DNA of 64,000 bases from an uncultured Clostridia bacterium (GCA_947601495.1 CANQGE010000002.1:124001-188000); one strand, 5' to 3'. Counted from the stretch's first letter, positions 1-10,180 are shown. The notes: generated by a model not told the origin, from the letters alone. Translations and numbers: made by a program.

Positions 1-627
1 TTCTACGGTTTCTTTCTTAGTTTCTTTTTCTTCTTTCTTATCTTCTTTAGTTACTTTTTCTTCTTTATTTTCAGTTTTATTTTCCTTTTTGATTTCTATT
101 TCTTCTTTATCGCCTTCTTTAATTTCTAATACAACTGAATATAATGTGTAAAGGAAAATAATTAATGTTGGGAAAACTACTATAAATAAGAATCCCCATT
201 TTGATTCTATGAAAGATAAGAATCTTCCAACTTTAGGTACTACTGTTGCAGTAGATGTTTTTCCTATGTATGTAGAACTTGAAAGCCTATAGTCTCCTTC
301 AACTGTGTATGTGTATTCTTTATCTGTTACTCTTTCAGTATTTGTTACTTTAGCAAAGTAAATAGATGTTTCTCCCATTCTTGTTCTGTAGAAAAATATT
401 TTATCTCCAACTCTTACATCTGATAATTTGTTTCTTTTTACTAATAGTAAATCACCTAATGCATAGTCAGGCTTTAAATTATCATCTGTTATAGGAATAA
501 TTGAAGTTGTTCCCAAAACAGTAACTTTGTAATCGTTGTATGATAATAAACATATCGTTACAAAAATAACAACAATTACATATATGAATATTAGTAGATT
601 CTTCAAAAAATCCAATATTTTCTTCAC
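1..627 (-). CDS. Signal peptidase-like membrane protein (S26B/SipW type), 3' end cut by window edge
   Basis: The 209 visible residues start at a GTG with an AAAGGA ribosome binding site 9 bases upstream and run off the window edge. There is a membrane segment at about residues 11-30. It is followed by a TSIIP stretch (Ser42) where signal peptidases have S-M-x-P, a GDLLLVK motif at 59-65, VGDKIFF at 73-79, and a C-terminal VPKVGRFLSFI plus membrane helix (145-168) typical of the SipW/archaeal-type family. A Lys/Glu-rich cytoplasmic tail follows. No histidine occurs anywhere in the visible part, so the Ser-His dyad of this family cannot form, and the S-x-x-P to GD spacing is lengthened. I infer an inactive or atypical relative rather than a working leader peptidase. 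It is transcribed away from the acidic-protein gene that follows. Confidence 0.6.
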   Translation of the reverse strand, partial: MKKILDFLKNLLIFIYVIVVIFVTICLLSYNDYKVTVLGTTSIIPITDDNLKPDYALGDLLLVKRNKLSDVRVGDKIFFYRTRMGETSIYFAKVTNTERVTDKEYTYTVEGDYRLSSSTYIGKTSTATVVPKVGRFLSFIESKWGFLFIVVFPTLIIFLYTLYSVVLEIKEGDKEEIEIKKENKTENKEEKVTKEDKKEEKETKKETVE

Positions 628-842
628 TTTTCTATTTCCTTTACTAAATTTTTTAATGTATAAACATAGTTTTACATATTTTAAATTTTACCACTATTTC
701 TAGCTGTATTCAATGTAATTTGTGTTTCATTTTCTTATAGTTTATATTTCATTTTTTTATTTTGTGTAACAAAAAAATTTTTCTGTAATAAATTTGTTAC
801 AAAAAAGAAATATTTTTTTAGTCCATTTTGTTAAAAAATCCA

Positions 843-871
843 TTTACATTTTTTTTTCTTTATATTATAAT
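843..871 (+). promoter_or_regulatory. Sigma-A-type promoter for the large acidic protein
   Basis: TTTACA (843-848) and TATAAT (866-871) are separated by exactly 17 bases, about 55 bases before the start codon at 926. The rest of the divergent intergenic stretch (628-925) is A+T-rich and holds only a loose TTTGT/ACAAA inverted repeat. Confidence 0.6.
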
Positions 872-925
872 TCTTTGTATAAATGTAATGTATATTGATT
901 TATTTTGTCTATATGGAGGTTCAAA

Positions 926-3900
926 ATGTCAGTAAATTCAGGAAAAAACGTTGAAAAAGAAGTTGTTTCCATTGGAAATACAACTCCTAAAAAACGAGGT
1001 AGAAAACCTGGTAAAAAAGTGGAAAATTCTATAATAGTTTCAAACCAAAAAGAAAAAACTACTAAAAAAAGAACTATTAAGAATATTAGCGCAAAGTCTA
1101 GTTCCGTAAAAGAAGAAAAGACTAAAACTTTAGCTACCCCAAATAAAAAATCCAAGAGAACTTTACATTTAAATTTAAGTAATTTTACTAATGATAACTC
1201 TGAAATTACTGATATTACTAAAGAAGAAAATGGCAATAATATCGGTGTTATTTGTGATGCAGTTGAAACTATAGAAAATGCTGAAACAAATAACTTTAAT
1301 GATGTTGATAATTTAGTTAATAGTTACGATTTAGTTGTTGATGAAGATGTTCTTGATGATGCTAATGATGATGTAGTTAGCGAAGATGAAGAGGTTGTTG
1401 ATGGTGCTAATAATGATGTAGTTAGTGAAGATGAAGATGTTGTTGATAGTGCTAACGATGACGTAGCTAATGAAGACGAAAATGTCGTTGAAAATGTTGC
1501 TAAAGATGTTATTGAAGAAACTGTAGCTGAAAGTGCTGCAGATTCTAAAAATTCTGATATAGAATCTGTAAGTAAAATACTAAAAAATGCTTTTAATTCT
1601 CATGGCATTGATACTTCTATAAATCAAAACTCTCCTTTCTTCTATACCCCTTCTGTATTTGATAAATTTGATATAGATATAACATATACAGATAATTCTG
1701 AAGAAGATAATGGTGCAATGAGTGTTCCAGAAGGTGCTGAACAGACTTTTGATTCTGATGATAATTTTGAAATTACTAGAATTGAATTTAATGCAGGTAA
1801 CTACAGTGGAGTTGATGAAGAAATCAATGCAAATGATGATAACAGCAATCTTCAAGAATACATTGAAGACAATTTAGATGAAGGAAACGAAGAGTTCGAT
1901 ATTATTGGTGGTGTTGTAGAAGACTCAGAAGAATCTATTACTACTGATAATAATGAAAATATTGAAGAAGAAAATGGCGAATTTGATTTTGTAAGTTATG
2001 ATCAATTCGATATTTACGCTTCACAAGAAAATAATGTTGAAAATTTAAACAATGCTGATGGTTTAAATAGTAATGATGAAGAAAATAATTTAGGTGATTC
2101 ACACTATACTTTAGAACAATTAGATGAAATTTATGATTTAAATTATTTAGATGATGTAGCTACCCCTACTTCTGATGTAAATACTGAAAATATTAATGAA
2201 GAATCTAATATTGAAGGAACTAATGCTCAAGAAGTTAGTTTTGAAGAAAATGATTTTGAAGAAGCTAATGCTCAAGAAACCAATTTTAAAGAAGTTAATT
2301 TTGAAGAAACTAATACTCAAGAAAGCTCAATTGAACTTGAAGATTCTGATGATTTAGATGCTTTAGGTGATTTAGGTGAATTAAATTTAGATGATTTACT
2401 TACTTCAGATGATTTTGTTGATTTAGATGAATTAAGTGTTTCAGATAATCCAGAAATGTTAGATGATCAAGATAATGAGAATAATGAAGTTTCAGTTAAT
2501 CTTAGTGCCCTATTAGAAGATCAAGATGAATTAAATGCTTTAGAAAATTTAGACGATTTAGTTAATTTAGAAGACTTAACTGATTTTATTGGTAACGATA
2601 ATTATTCTGAATTAAATAATGAAGAAAATATTAATTTTGAAAATCAAGCTGAAGCTTCTGATGGAGCAGTTTCTAATGTAGAAGAAATTAATGGTTCTGA
2701 AGCTCCAGAAAATAATGAAGATTCAGCTGATGATGTAGCTCAAAATGATGAAGAAGTTAAAAATGAAGCTGAAGGCGAAAATAATGAAGTTGATAGTAGT
2801 GAAGAAAATTCTAAAGAGGCAAACCCTTCTATTCCAGAAGGTTCTGTTCAATTAGAAAATAATGAAAATTCAGAAAAAATTTCAAATATTACTTATAAAC
2901 TACTTAACAAAATTTTAGAAGTTGAAAGTGAAATAAAAAAAGAAGCCGCAGATAGTTCTAATGGCTCATCTGTATTTAAAGAATTTTCTTTTGATGATAC
3001 ATCTTCTGCTATATCTTCTGCTATTCAATCAAAAGAATTTCAAAATGAATTAGAAAAAATAATTTTAGGGCAATCAACTTTAGGAGCAAAACCTACTAAC
3101 TTTGCTGAGGCAAATATGAATTCTAATTCTGATTCTAATGCTGTTGCAAACTTAGAATCAGCACAAATGGTTCAAGAAAATATAGCACCTGCTGAAGCAA
3201 TTTTAAATGATAATTCTGGTAGTGAAGGTCAAGGTTATGATGTTGATTATTCACAAATATTAACTCCTTCTGCAGATGTCCAAGATTCTAATTTAGATGA
3301 AGTATTAAAAGATGATGAATATGATGATAATAACTTCTCTATTGAAAAATATTTTGGAATTAGCAAAGTTACTAGTAATTATGATGACAATAATAATGAT
3401 AACGAAGTTCAAGAAGAAAATAATTTAGAAGATAACTTAGAAAACAATCTTGAAAGTACCACTTTAGATGACATTCTACTTGAAAAAATATATGAAGAAG
3501 ATTTAAATAATCTTGATTTATCAGGCGATTCTTCTAATAATCCAGATGACCCTGCTTCTGATTTACTTGCTATCACAGAATCTCTATCTAAAGCAATTTC
3601 AGATTTGGAAAATACTCCAGATATGTCTTTTGACCCATTAGAAGAAGATAATAAATCATTTAATATTCTTATTAACAAAGACGATATCTTCTCTGTTTCT
3701 ATTTTAAATGAAACATATGATATAGTTGCTGATTTTGATGGTATATCTATTATTTCAGAAAGTATTCATATATCTACACCAAAAAATAACTTCTTTGTTA
3801 AAGCTGGAGAAGATAAATATATTGAAATACACAATAATGAAGATCATTTTGAAGTTTATACTAACTTTGAAAATATAGATTTTGCAAATGCTATTAATAA

Positions 3901-4468
3901 TGTTGAATTTTCTAAGAAAGATAATAGACTTGAACTTAACATTAAAGAAGCATTTAAATTAGCATCTGTAAAAAATAAACTTCAACTTTCAATGTTAAAT
4001 ACAGTAATTGCTGATATGACATCATCTGTTCCTTCTCCAGATAACATTGATGAAAATTCAATTTGTGATAATAGAACTCTTCTAATTTCAGAAGAAACAC
4101 AAAAAGTTTACTTACCTTATACTTTAGAAGAAGTTATGTTAAAACTAGGCAAAAATTCTGAATATAAAACTGCAAAAGAAGTTATCGATAAAGAATATAC
4201 TGTACCTCTTTCAACATTTAAGTTCCCTATTCTATCTAGATTTAAAGAGGCTTATAGATTTATGAGAATAAAAGAAAAATCTTCTGTATATGCAGCAATA
4301 GATTTAGCATTAGAGTTAATGTTTAATTCTAATTTAAATCCAGCAATAATTAGAGCTTGTAAAGATTTAAAAGAATTAAATATTTATCTAGATTGTTTAT
4401 ATGAAAACGAACTAGAAAAATTTGATTGTTTCAAAATAGTATATAAGGTATTACCAAAAGTTAAATAA
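926..4468 (+). CDS. Very large acidic, low-complexity protein with N-terminal AT-hook-like motif (1,180 aa)
   Basis: The start is set at ATG 926 because GGAGGT (915-920) lies 5 bases upstream; a longer reading from TTG 905 would contain that site. The first ~85 residues are Lys-rich and carry a KKRGRKPGKK stretch, an AT-hook-like DNA-binding motif. Most of residues 90-900 is Asp/Glu/Asn-rich and probably disordered. It has three 15-residue tandem repeats preceded by a shorter unit (bases 1343-1516), a run of five-residue NFEEx-type repeats (about 2205-2335) and LDDL-type acidic stretches. The last ~280 residues look folded, ending in an alpha-helical region of normal composition. There is no signal peptide and no membrane segment. 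I do not recognise the family. The layout of basic DNA-binding tip, long acidic linker and folded tail suggests a nucleoid-associated or scaffold protein, but that is inference. Confidence 0.75.
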   Translation: MSVNSGKNVEKEVVSIGNTTPKKRGRKPGKKVENSIIVSNQKEKTTKKRTIKNISAKSSSVKEEKTKTLATPNKKSKRTLHLNLSNFTNDNSEITDITKEENGNNIGVICDAVETIENAETNNFNDVDNLVNSYDLVVDEDVLDDANDDVVSEDEEVVDGANNDVVSEDEDVVDSANDDVANEDENVVENVAKDVIEETVAESAADSKNSDIESVSKILKNAFNSHGIDTSINQNSPFFYTPSVFDKFDIDITYTDNSEEDNGAMSVPEGAEQTFDSDDNFEITRIEFNAGNYSGVDEEINANDDNSNLQEYIEDNLDEGNEEFDIIGGVVEDSEESITTDNNENIEEENGEFDFVSYDQFDIYASQENNVENLNNADGLNSNDEENNLGDSHYTLEQLDEIYDLNYLDDVATPTSDVNTENINEESNIEGTNAQEVSFEENDFEEANAQETNFKEVNFEETNTQESSIELEDSDDLDALGDLGELNLDDLLTSDDFVDLDELSVSDNPEMLDDQDNENNEVSVNLSALLEDQDELNALENLDDLVNLEDLTDFIGNDNYSELNNEENINFENQAEASDGAVSNVEEINGSEAPENNEDSADDVAQNDEEVKNEAEGENNEVDSSEENSKEANPSIPEGSVQLENNENSEKISNITYKLLNKILEVESEIKKEAADSSNGSSVFKEFSFDDTSSAISSAIQSKEFQNELEKIILGQSTLGAKPTNFAEANMNSNSDSNAVANLESAQMVQENIAPAEAILNDNSGSEGQGYDVDYSQILTPSADVQDSNLDEVLKDDEYDDNNFSIEKYFGISKVTSNYDDNNNDNEVQEENNLEDNLENNLESTTLDDILLEKIYEEDLNNLDLSGDSSNNPDDPASDLLAITESLSKAISDLENTPDMSFDPLEEDNKSFNILINKDDIFSVSILNETYDIVADFDGISIISESIHISTPKNNFFVKAGEDKYIEIHNNEDHFEVYTNFENIDFANAINNVEFSKKDNRLELNIKEAFKLASVKNKLQLSMLNTVIADMTSSVPSPDNIDENSICDNRTLLISEETQKVYLPYTLEEVMLKLGKNSEYKTAKEVIDKEYTVPLSTFKFPILSRFKEAYRFMRIKEKSSVYAAIDLALELMFNSNLNPAIIRACKDLKELNIYLDCLYENELEKFDCFKIVYKVLPKVK
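1343..1516 (+). repeat. In-frame tandem repeat, 45-bp unit
   Basis: Three units begin GAAGA at 1382, 1427 and 1472, spaced exactly 45 bp, and encode variants of EDEEVVDGANNDVVS. A shortened 39-bp unit precedes them at 1343. The repeat lies within the acidic protein gene and preserves its frame. Confidence 0.7.
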
Positions 4469-4473
4469 AAGAT

Positions 4474-4505
4474 AAAAAAAAGAAGCTTGAAGCTTCTTTT
4501 TTTAT
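4474..4505 (+). terminator. Intrinsic terminator of the acidic protein gene
   Basis: An A-run and GAAGC pair with GCTTC and a T-run across a TTGAA loop, 6 bases after the stop codon. Confidence 0.8.
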
Positions 4506-4515
4506 TGCAAAATTT

Positions 4516-4566
4516 AAGTCCTTCATTATTGATAATTTTTATTTTATCTTAAGAAGGACTTTTTTA
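4516..4566. terminator. Second hairpin between convergent genes
   Basis: AAGTCCTTC (4516-4524) pairs with GAAGGACTT (4553-4561), followed on the + strand by a T-run. It lies between the ends of the acidic protein gene and clpB and may serve either strand. Confidence 0.5.
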
Positions 4567-4588
4567 ACCTTTATATAATTCTTTCAAT

Positions 4589-7264
4589 TTAATTTTCTTC
4601 ACTGTCGTTATTTTCATTTTTTGAAGTTTCACTACTACTTACTTTAGTAATGTTTTCTCTATCAATTTTAGGTCTTATGTTTAAGCCATGTATATTTTTA
4701 TCATAATATACTTCTATTCTATCTCCCTCAGTTACTTCATTTCCTATTAATTTTCTTGCAAGTAATGTTTCTACTTGAGATTGTACAATTCTTTTTAAAG
4801 GTCTTGCACCAAATTCCATATCATAGCCTTCTTCTATTAACCATCTAATAGAATTTTTTGTAAATGATAGCTCTATTCCCTTTTCTCTTACTCTTTCAAT
4901 AACTCCTTGCAAAATTAGTTCAACTATTCCAAATACAACTTCTTTATCTAGAGCTTTAAAACAAATAATTTCATCAAGTCTATTTAGAAATTCTGGTCTA
5001 AAATGTTGTTTTAAAATTTTATCTATTTGTTCTCTTGCGCCTTCTGTTATTTCTTTATTTTTAGCTATGCTATCTAATATAACATTTGAACCTAAATTAG
5101 AAGTTAATATTATTACTGTGTTTTTAAAATCTATAAGTCTTCCTTGAGAGTCTGTAACTCTACCATCATCTAATATTTGTAAGAAAATATTAAACACATC
5201 TGGATGAGCTTTTTCTACTTCATCAAATAAAACTACTGAATATGGTTTTCTTCTAACTGCTTCTGTAAGTTGTCCACCTTCTTCATATCCTACATATCCT
5301 GGAGGTGCACCAATTAATCTAGTAACACTAAATTTTTCCATATATTCAGACATATCTATTCTAACCATATTTTTTTCATCGTCAAAAAGTGTTGCAGCTA
5401 ATGTTTTTCCAAGTTCTGTTTTTCCAACACCTGTTGGACCTAAAAATAGGAACGATCCTATTGGTCTATTTGGATTTGCAATTCCTGCTCTTGCTCTTAA
5501 TATTGCCTCAGAAACTTTTTTTACAGCTTCATCTTGTCCTACTACTCTTTGATGTAAAATTTCTTCTAAGTGAAGTAATTTTTCTTTTTCTGCTTCTGCA
5601 AGTTTTGAAACAGGAATTCCTGTCCATTTTGAAACTACCTTTGCAATTTCTTCTTCTGTAACTTTATTTCTAAGTAAAGTATTTTTACCTTGTGTTTTTT
5701 CAATTTCTTTTTCTTCTTGCTCTAGAACTTTTTTCAAATTTGGAAGAGTTGAATATTTAAGTTCTGCAGCTTTGTTTAAGTCATAATTTCTTTCTGCTTT
5801 TTCTATTTCTGCATTTACTTCATCTATTTTCTCTTTTAATTTCTGTATTTTAGCAATATTTTTCTTTTCCTCTTCCCATTTTAATTTCATATCTTGAAAT
5901 ACTTGTCTTGATTTTGATAGTTCATTTCTAATTGCTTGTAAACGTTTTTGAGCATTTGGGTCATCTTCTTCTCTTTCCAAAGAACGCTCTTCTATTTCAT
6001 ATTGCATTATTTTTCTAGATATAACATCAAGTTCTGTTGGCATAGATTCTACTTCACTTCTTATCATTGCACAAGCTTCATCTATTAAATCTATTGCTTT
6101 ATCTGGAAGGAATCTATCTGTTATATATCTATTTGATAAGGTTGCTGCTGCAACTAATGCTGAGTCTTGAATTTTTACTCCGTGGAATATTTCAAATTTT
6201 TCTTGTATACCACGTAAAATTGTAATTGCATCTTCAACAGTTGGTTCATTAACTAATACTTGTTGAAAACGTCTAGTAAGTGCTGGGTCTTTTTCTATAT
6301 ATTCTCTATATTCATCTAAAGTAGTTGCACCAACACAATGAAGTTCTCCTCTAGCTAGTCTTGGCTTCAAAAGGTTACTTGCATCCATTGCACCATCTGA
6401 TTTTCCAGCTCCAACTAAATTATGAATTTCATCTATAAATAATATGATGTTTCCTTCACTTTTATCTATTTCTTTTAAAACACTTGTTAGTCTTTCTTCG
6501 AATTCTCCTTTATATTTTGCACCTGCAATTAATAGTCCTAAATCTAATTCGAAAATTGTTTTTCCTTTTAAACTTGTTGGCACATCTCCTCTTACTATTC
6601 TTTGTGCTAATCCTTCTACAATAGCGGTTTTACCAACACCTGGTTCACCAATTAAAACTGGGTTATTTTTTGTTTTACGAGATAGAATTCTTATTACATT
6701 TCTAATTTCATCATCTCTACCAATTACTGGATTTAGTTTATTTTGTTTTGCAAGGTCTGTAACATTTTTTCCAAATTTTTCTAAAACATTATAAGTATTT
6801 TCTGGAGTATCTGTATTTACTGAAACATTTCCTCTAATGTCTTTTAAAGCTACTAAAAATTTATTTTTATCTATTTTATAAGATTTTAAAATTTTTCTTA
6901 ATGCATCTGTTCCACATTCAAATATTCCAAGCATTAAGTGTTCTACTGAAATAAATTCATCTTTCATATTTTTAGCTTGTTTTTCTGCTTCATCTAAAAT
7001 CTTTTCAACTTCATTTGAAAATCTTAAAGCAACAGATCCAGTAACTTTAGGCATTTTTTCTATTTCAGAATTTATTGTTGTAGCTAATGAATTAATATTA
7101 ACATCTAATTTTTTTAAAAGCAAAGTTATAACTCCACTTCCATCCTCTAAAAAAGCAGCCATTAAATGGAAATCTGTAATTTCCGGATTATTATTGCCTG
7201 TTGTAATGTTGCTAGCTGATGTGATTATTTCTTTTGATTTTTCTGTAAAATTAGATACATTCAT
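4589..7264 (-). CDS. clpB: ATP-dependent disaggregase ClpB
   Basis: The hexameric AAA+ chaperone works with DnaK to pull apart protein aggregates in the cytoplasm. The 891-residue protein has the full family order. It has an N-terminal Clp repeat domain (1-145) and a first ATPase domain with Walker A GEPGVGKT (~208) and Walker B FIDEIHNL. A long charged coiled-coil M domain (~400-530) follows, which separates ClpB from ClpA/ClpC. The second ATPase domain has GPTGVGKT (~611) and the C-terminal GARPLKR region. A short acidic tail follows. ATG 7264 has AAGGAG upstream. The gene begins 29 bases after an envelope membrane-protein gene on the same strand, and I see no CIRCE-type heat-shock operator there, so it may be read from the upstream operon. 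Confidence 0.95.
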   Translation of the reverse strand: MNVSNFTEKSKEIITSASNITTGNNNPEITDFHLMAAFLEDGSGVITLLLKKLDVNINSLATTINSEIEKMPKVTGSVALRFSNEVEKILDEAEKQAKNMKDEFISVEHLMLGIFECGTDALRKILKSYKIDKNKFLVALKDIRGNVSVNTDTPENTYNVLEKFGKNVTDLAKQNKLNPVIGRDDEIRNVIRILSRKTKNNPVLIGEPGVGKTAIVEGLAQRIVRGDVPTSLKGKTIFELDLGLLIAGAKYKGEFEERLTSVLKEIDKSEGNIILFIDEIHNLVGAGKSDGAMDASNLLKPRLARGELHCVGATTLDEYREYIEKDPALTRRFQQVLVNEPTVEDAITILRGIQEKFEIFHGVKIQDSALVAAATLSNRYITDRFLPDKAIDLIDEACAMIRSEVESMPTELDVISRKIMQYEIEERSLEREEDDPNAQKRLQAIRNELSKSRQVFQDMKLKWEEEKKNIAKIQKLKEKIDEVNAEIEKAERNYDLNKAAELKYSTLPNLKKVLEQEEKEIEKTQGKNTLLRNKVTEEEIAKVVSKWTGIPVSKLAEAEKEKLLHLEEILHQRVVGQDEAVKKVSEAILRARAGIANPNRPIGSFLFLGPTGVGKTELGKTLAATLFDDEKNMVRIDMSEYMEKFSVTRLIGAPPGYVGYEEGGQLTEAVRRKPYSVVLFDEVEKAHPDVFNIFLQILDDGRVTDSQGRLIDFKNTVIILTSNLGSNVILDSIAKNKEITEGAREQIDKILKQHFRPEFLNRLDEIICFKALDKEVVFGIVELILQGVIERVREKGIELSFTKNSIRWLIEEGYDMEFGARPLKRIVQSQVETLLARKLIGNEVTEGDRIEVYYDKNIHGLNIRPKIDRENITKVSSSETSKNENNDSEEN

Positions 7265-7293
7265 TTGCTTTATAACTCCTTTTCAAAATAAAA

Positions 7294-8679
7294 TTACTTT
7301 TGTGTTAATAATACACACATAAGTACATTTGCATATTGTAGTATTCCTGCTATTTTAATTATTACTTCCATTCTTTTTAATATTTTTTTGTCATTTTTTT
7401 CTGTTTTTTTAGTAAATTCTTGCCAAATTAAAAATGTTACTATTATCATAGCAAATTCAAAAAATATTGTTGATCTTTCTGCAGAGCTAAATACTGTTGG
7501 TGAAAATCCTAATATAATTTTTGAGGCTAAACCTACTAAAAATACTAATATTGCTATATTATTTTTTAAGTTTTTAAATATTAATAATATTGATAATGCT
7601 AAACAAATAAAGTTTGTGCAAGCAAGTAAAAGTGGAACAACATTTAATAAGTTATTACAATTTGATGCTCCTAACATTACTCGTTCTTCTATAACAAATT
7701 TCCTTGTTGAGTTTAAAAAAGGAAACATTGCACTTGTTGTATTTTGGAAAATTCCTAAAACAGCAATAGTTAGAATTGGTATTATAGATACTACCCTATA
7801 AGTTTTTTCTTTATATGTTGACCACACATATACTGCTACCATTAAACTTAGAATTGTGTAAACAAGATTTCTTTTTTCAATAAGAATTCCCATAGTTGAA
7901 GTTAATCCTAAAGAAATTTTATCTAATACATTATACATTTCAAAATCTTTAAATAGTCTTGTAGCTTCTTCTGATTTTCTTACATAATTTCCAGGACAAG
8001 TTAATATAAACACTATGCTTGCTATTGCCAAAACTGTTTGAACTATCATATATGGATGTATTTTTTTATTTTTAATAATCATGAGAATTGTAAATAATAT
8101 GTATGTTCCTAATAAAATTGCTGATGTTTGTTCTTGATTTGCTGCAAAAATTAATGCTATTGAATATAATGGATATTCCCAAAACTTGATTTTTTCTTCA
8201 TCCCAAATTTTTCTAATTGGTATTAATGCAAAAAGACATGTTGCAAGTGGCCACATATAAACAATTGTAGTGGTAGCCCATCCAGAACCATTCATTGAAT
8301 TAAATGGATATAAAAGTAGCATAAATAAAAGCATAGCATTATTTTGAGCACGCTCTTCTTTTTTTATGAATAGTCTTGAAACTGAATATCCAGCAAGTGC
8401 AACCATCAAGCTCTCTATTAAAATCCATAGATATTTTGAAACTTTTAAAACAAAGCATTCTGTAATTTCAAGTAAAAGTCTTGAAGTCCAAGAAAAATAT
8501 CTTGAACCTGCAAATGCTAATATGCTTTGTCCAGAAGCTATTTGATCTATAAACCATTCATCATCATATCTGTTTGGAGTTATAAAAATAGTAACAATTA
8601 AATGTAAAACGAATAATGCAATTATTGCTCCTCTACCATTTTTAAAAAGGTTTTTTATTTTTTCTTTAAATTTTTCCAT
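7294..8679 (-). CDS. Polytopic membrane protein, DUF6056-like (461 aa)
   Basis: About eleven hydrophobic helices span this protein. A loop after the first helix carries a TPNRYDDEWF stretch, similar in placement to the acidic active-site loop of GT-C-fold glycosyltransferases and to the DUF6056 family of Gram-positive membrane proteins. Its ATG overlaps the stop codon of the preceding gene (TAATG), so the two are translationally coupled. A GtrB-like glycosyltransferase sits just upstream. A role in transferring a lipid-linked sugar on the outer membrane face fits the context but is inferred. Confidence 0.6.
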   Translation of the reverse strand: MEKFKEKIKNLFKNGRGAIIALFVLHLIVTIFITPNRYDDEWFIDQIASGQSILAFAGSRYFSWTSRLLLEITECFVLKVSKYLWILIESLMVALAGYSVSRLFIKKEERAQNNAMLLFMLLLYPFNSMNGSGWATTTIVYMWPLATCLFALIPIRKIWDEEKIKFWEYPLYSIALIFAANQEQTSAILLGTYILFTILMIIKNKKIHPYMIVQTVLAIASIVFILTCPGNYVRKSEEATRLFKDFEMYNVLDKISLGLTSTMGILIEKRNLVYTILSLMVAVYVWSTYKEKTYRVVSIIPILTIAVLGIFQNTTSAMFPFLNSTRKFVIEERVMLGASNCNNLLNVVPLLLACTNFICLALSILLIFKNLKNNIAILVFLVGLASKIILGFSPTVFSSAERSTIFFEFAMIIVTFLIWQEFTKKTEKNDKKILKRMEVIIKIAGILQYANVLMCVLLTQK

Positions 8680-9173
8680 TACTCTTCCCCTATCATTCTA
8701 CTAATCAAAGTAAATGCTAATATGTCTTCCCCATCATTTTGGTATAAAACATAAATATCATACATTCCTTTTGGTAGTCCAAAACGAAGGCATTGTGCAT
8801 GTAGTCCTGCAAGTTTTAATCCCTCTTCTTTAATATTTATATTTTCTTCCATTTGGGTTCTCATTAAATACATTTTTCCTGTTTCCTGATTTTTTAAAAC
8901 ATAGTTTGCATTTACTGTTCCCATTTCTTCTAAACCTTCTTTATATGCCCAACCTGCTATTTCAATTTTCTTTCCATCTGTTTCAAATAAATCTATGTGA
9001 GTGTTTATAACTCCTTCTTCATCTACAACAGTAGTATTAGGCCCTAAAGTATATGATTTAAATACCAAAAGCGAACTCATAGTAATTGCTAAAAACACAA
9101 TAACTATTGCTACTAAACAAATCAGTATTTTGATAAATAATTTTTCATTAATTTCTATATCTAAAAAATTCAT
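8679..9173 (-). CDS. Single-TM extracytoplasmic protein, unknown family (164 aa)
   Basis: The start is placed at ATG 9173, six bases after a GGAG. An ATG-less extension to 9185 would contain that site. One membrane helix at about residues 15-38 is followed by an external domain of ~125 residues with beta-type alternation (WAYKEGLEEMG, YVLYQNDGED). I do not recognise the fold. It lies between a GtrB-like transferase and a polytopic membrane protein and overlaps the latter by one base, so it is probably a component of the same envelope-sugar machinery. Confidence 0.6.
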   Translation of the reverse strand: MNFLDIEINEKLFIKILICLVAIVIVFLAITMSSLLVFKSYTLGPNTTVVDEEGVINTHIDLFETDGKKIEIAGWAYKEGLEEMGTVNANYVLKNQETGKMYLMRTQMEENINIKEEGLKLAGLHAQCLRFGLPKGMYDIYVLYQNDGEDILAFTLISRMIGEE

Positions 9174-9244
9174 TTTTTTCTCCACATTCTAAAAATATAA
9201 ATGTTATTTTATCACAAAAGAGCTTATTTTTCAATGCTTTAGAT

Positions 9245-10180
9245 TTAATCAATATTAATCTTTTTATCTATAATATAAATTGGTCTATTTTGTGACTCCT
9301 CATATATTCTAGCTATATATTCTGCTATTATCCATAAAGATAATAATTGTATTCCAGTAAAGAATGTAATTGTTACCATTATAGAAGTCCAACCAGCAGT
9401 TAAGTTATTTAGTTTATATATGTATGATATAAATGCATAAATTAAAATTGCTATTGATATTAATATTGAAAAACCACCTATCATTCCAACAAATTTTAAT
9501 GGTTTTGTTGAAAAACTAAATATTCCGTCTTTTGCAAGATTAAGCATTTTTCCTAATGGATATTTTGTTTTTCCAGCATATCTTTCATTTCTTTCATATT
9601 GCAATGGAGTTTGTTTAAATCCAACCCAACTAAATAAACCTCTTAAAAATTTATTGTGTTCTGGCATTGAATTAATTACATCAACAACCTTTCTATCTGC
9701 TAATCTGAAATCCCCTGTGTCTTTTGGTATTTCAACACTAGACAATCCATTTAAAATTTGATAGAAAAGTTTTGCACTAAGTAATTTAAAACATGACTCT
9801 CCTTTTCTTTTAGTTCTTTTTGCATAAATAACTTCATTTCCATTTTCCCAAAGCTCAATCATTTGCTTCATTAATTCTGGTGGATCTTGAAGGTCTGCAT
9901 CAATAATAACAACAGCATCTCCAGTTACAAATTTTAAACCAGCTTGTACAGCTGCTTGATGTCCAAAATTTCTTGAAAAAGAAATTATTTTTGCATTTTT
10001 ATCATTATTTGCTATTTTAGTAAGTATTTCTAAAGTTTTATCTTTACTGCCATCATCTACAAAAATAATTTCATATTCATAATTTTTTAGTTCTTCAAAA
10101 ACTTTTACTATTCTCTTATAACATTCTTCTGCTACCTCTTCTTCATAATACATTGGTACAACGATTGATATTTTCTTCAT
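9245..10180 (-). CDS. GT2 polyprenyl-phosphate glycosyltransferase, GtrB/DPM1-like (311 aa)
   Basis: The N-terminal GT-A domain shows SIVVPMYYEE, the FVDDGSKDKT nucleotide-sugar motif and DADLQDPPELM with the metal-binding Asp residues. Two C-terminal membrane helices follow (~230-255 and ~265-290). This is the pattern of GtrB/ArnC/DPM1-type enzymes that load a sugar onto undecaprenyl phosphate at the inner face of the membrane. It precedes the two membrane-protein genes likely to use the lipid-linked sugar and follows a GH3 glycosidase by 22 bases. The sugar cannot be told from sequence. Confidence 0.85.
   Translation of the reverse strand: MKKISIVVPMYYEEEVAEECYKRIVKVFEELKNYEYEIIFVDDGSKDKTLEILTKIANNDKNAKIISFSRNFGHQAAVQAGLKFVTGDAVVIIDADLQDPPELMKQMIELWENGNEVIYAKRTKRKGESCFKLLSAKLFYQILNGLSSVEIPKDTGDFRLADRKVVDVINSMPEHNKFLRGLFSWVGFKQTPLQYERNERYAGKTKYPLGKMLNLAKDGIFSFSTKPLKFVGMIGGFSILISIAILIYAFISYIYKLNNLTAGWTSIMVTITFFTGIQLLSLWIIAEYIARIYEESQNRPIYIIDKKINID

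Noticed and set aside
1-627. A functional type I signal peptidase
   Set aside because: No histidine in the visible protein and altered spacing after the serine motif argue against the S26B dyad.
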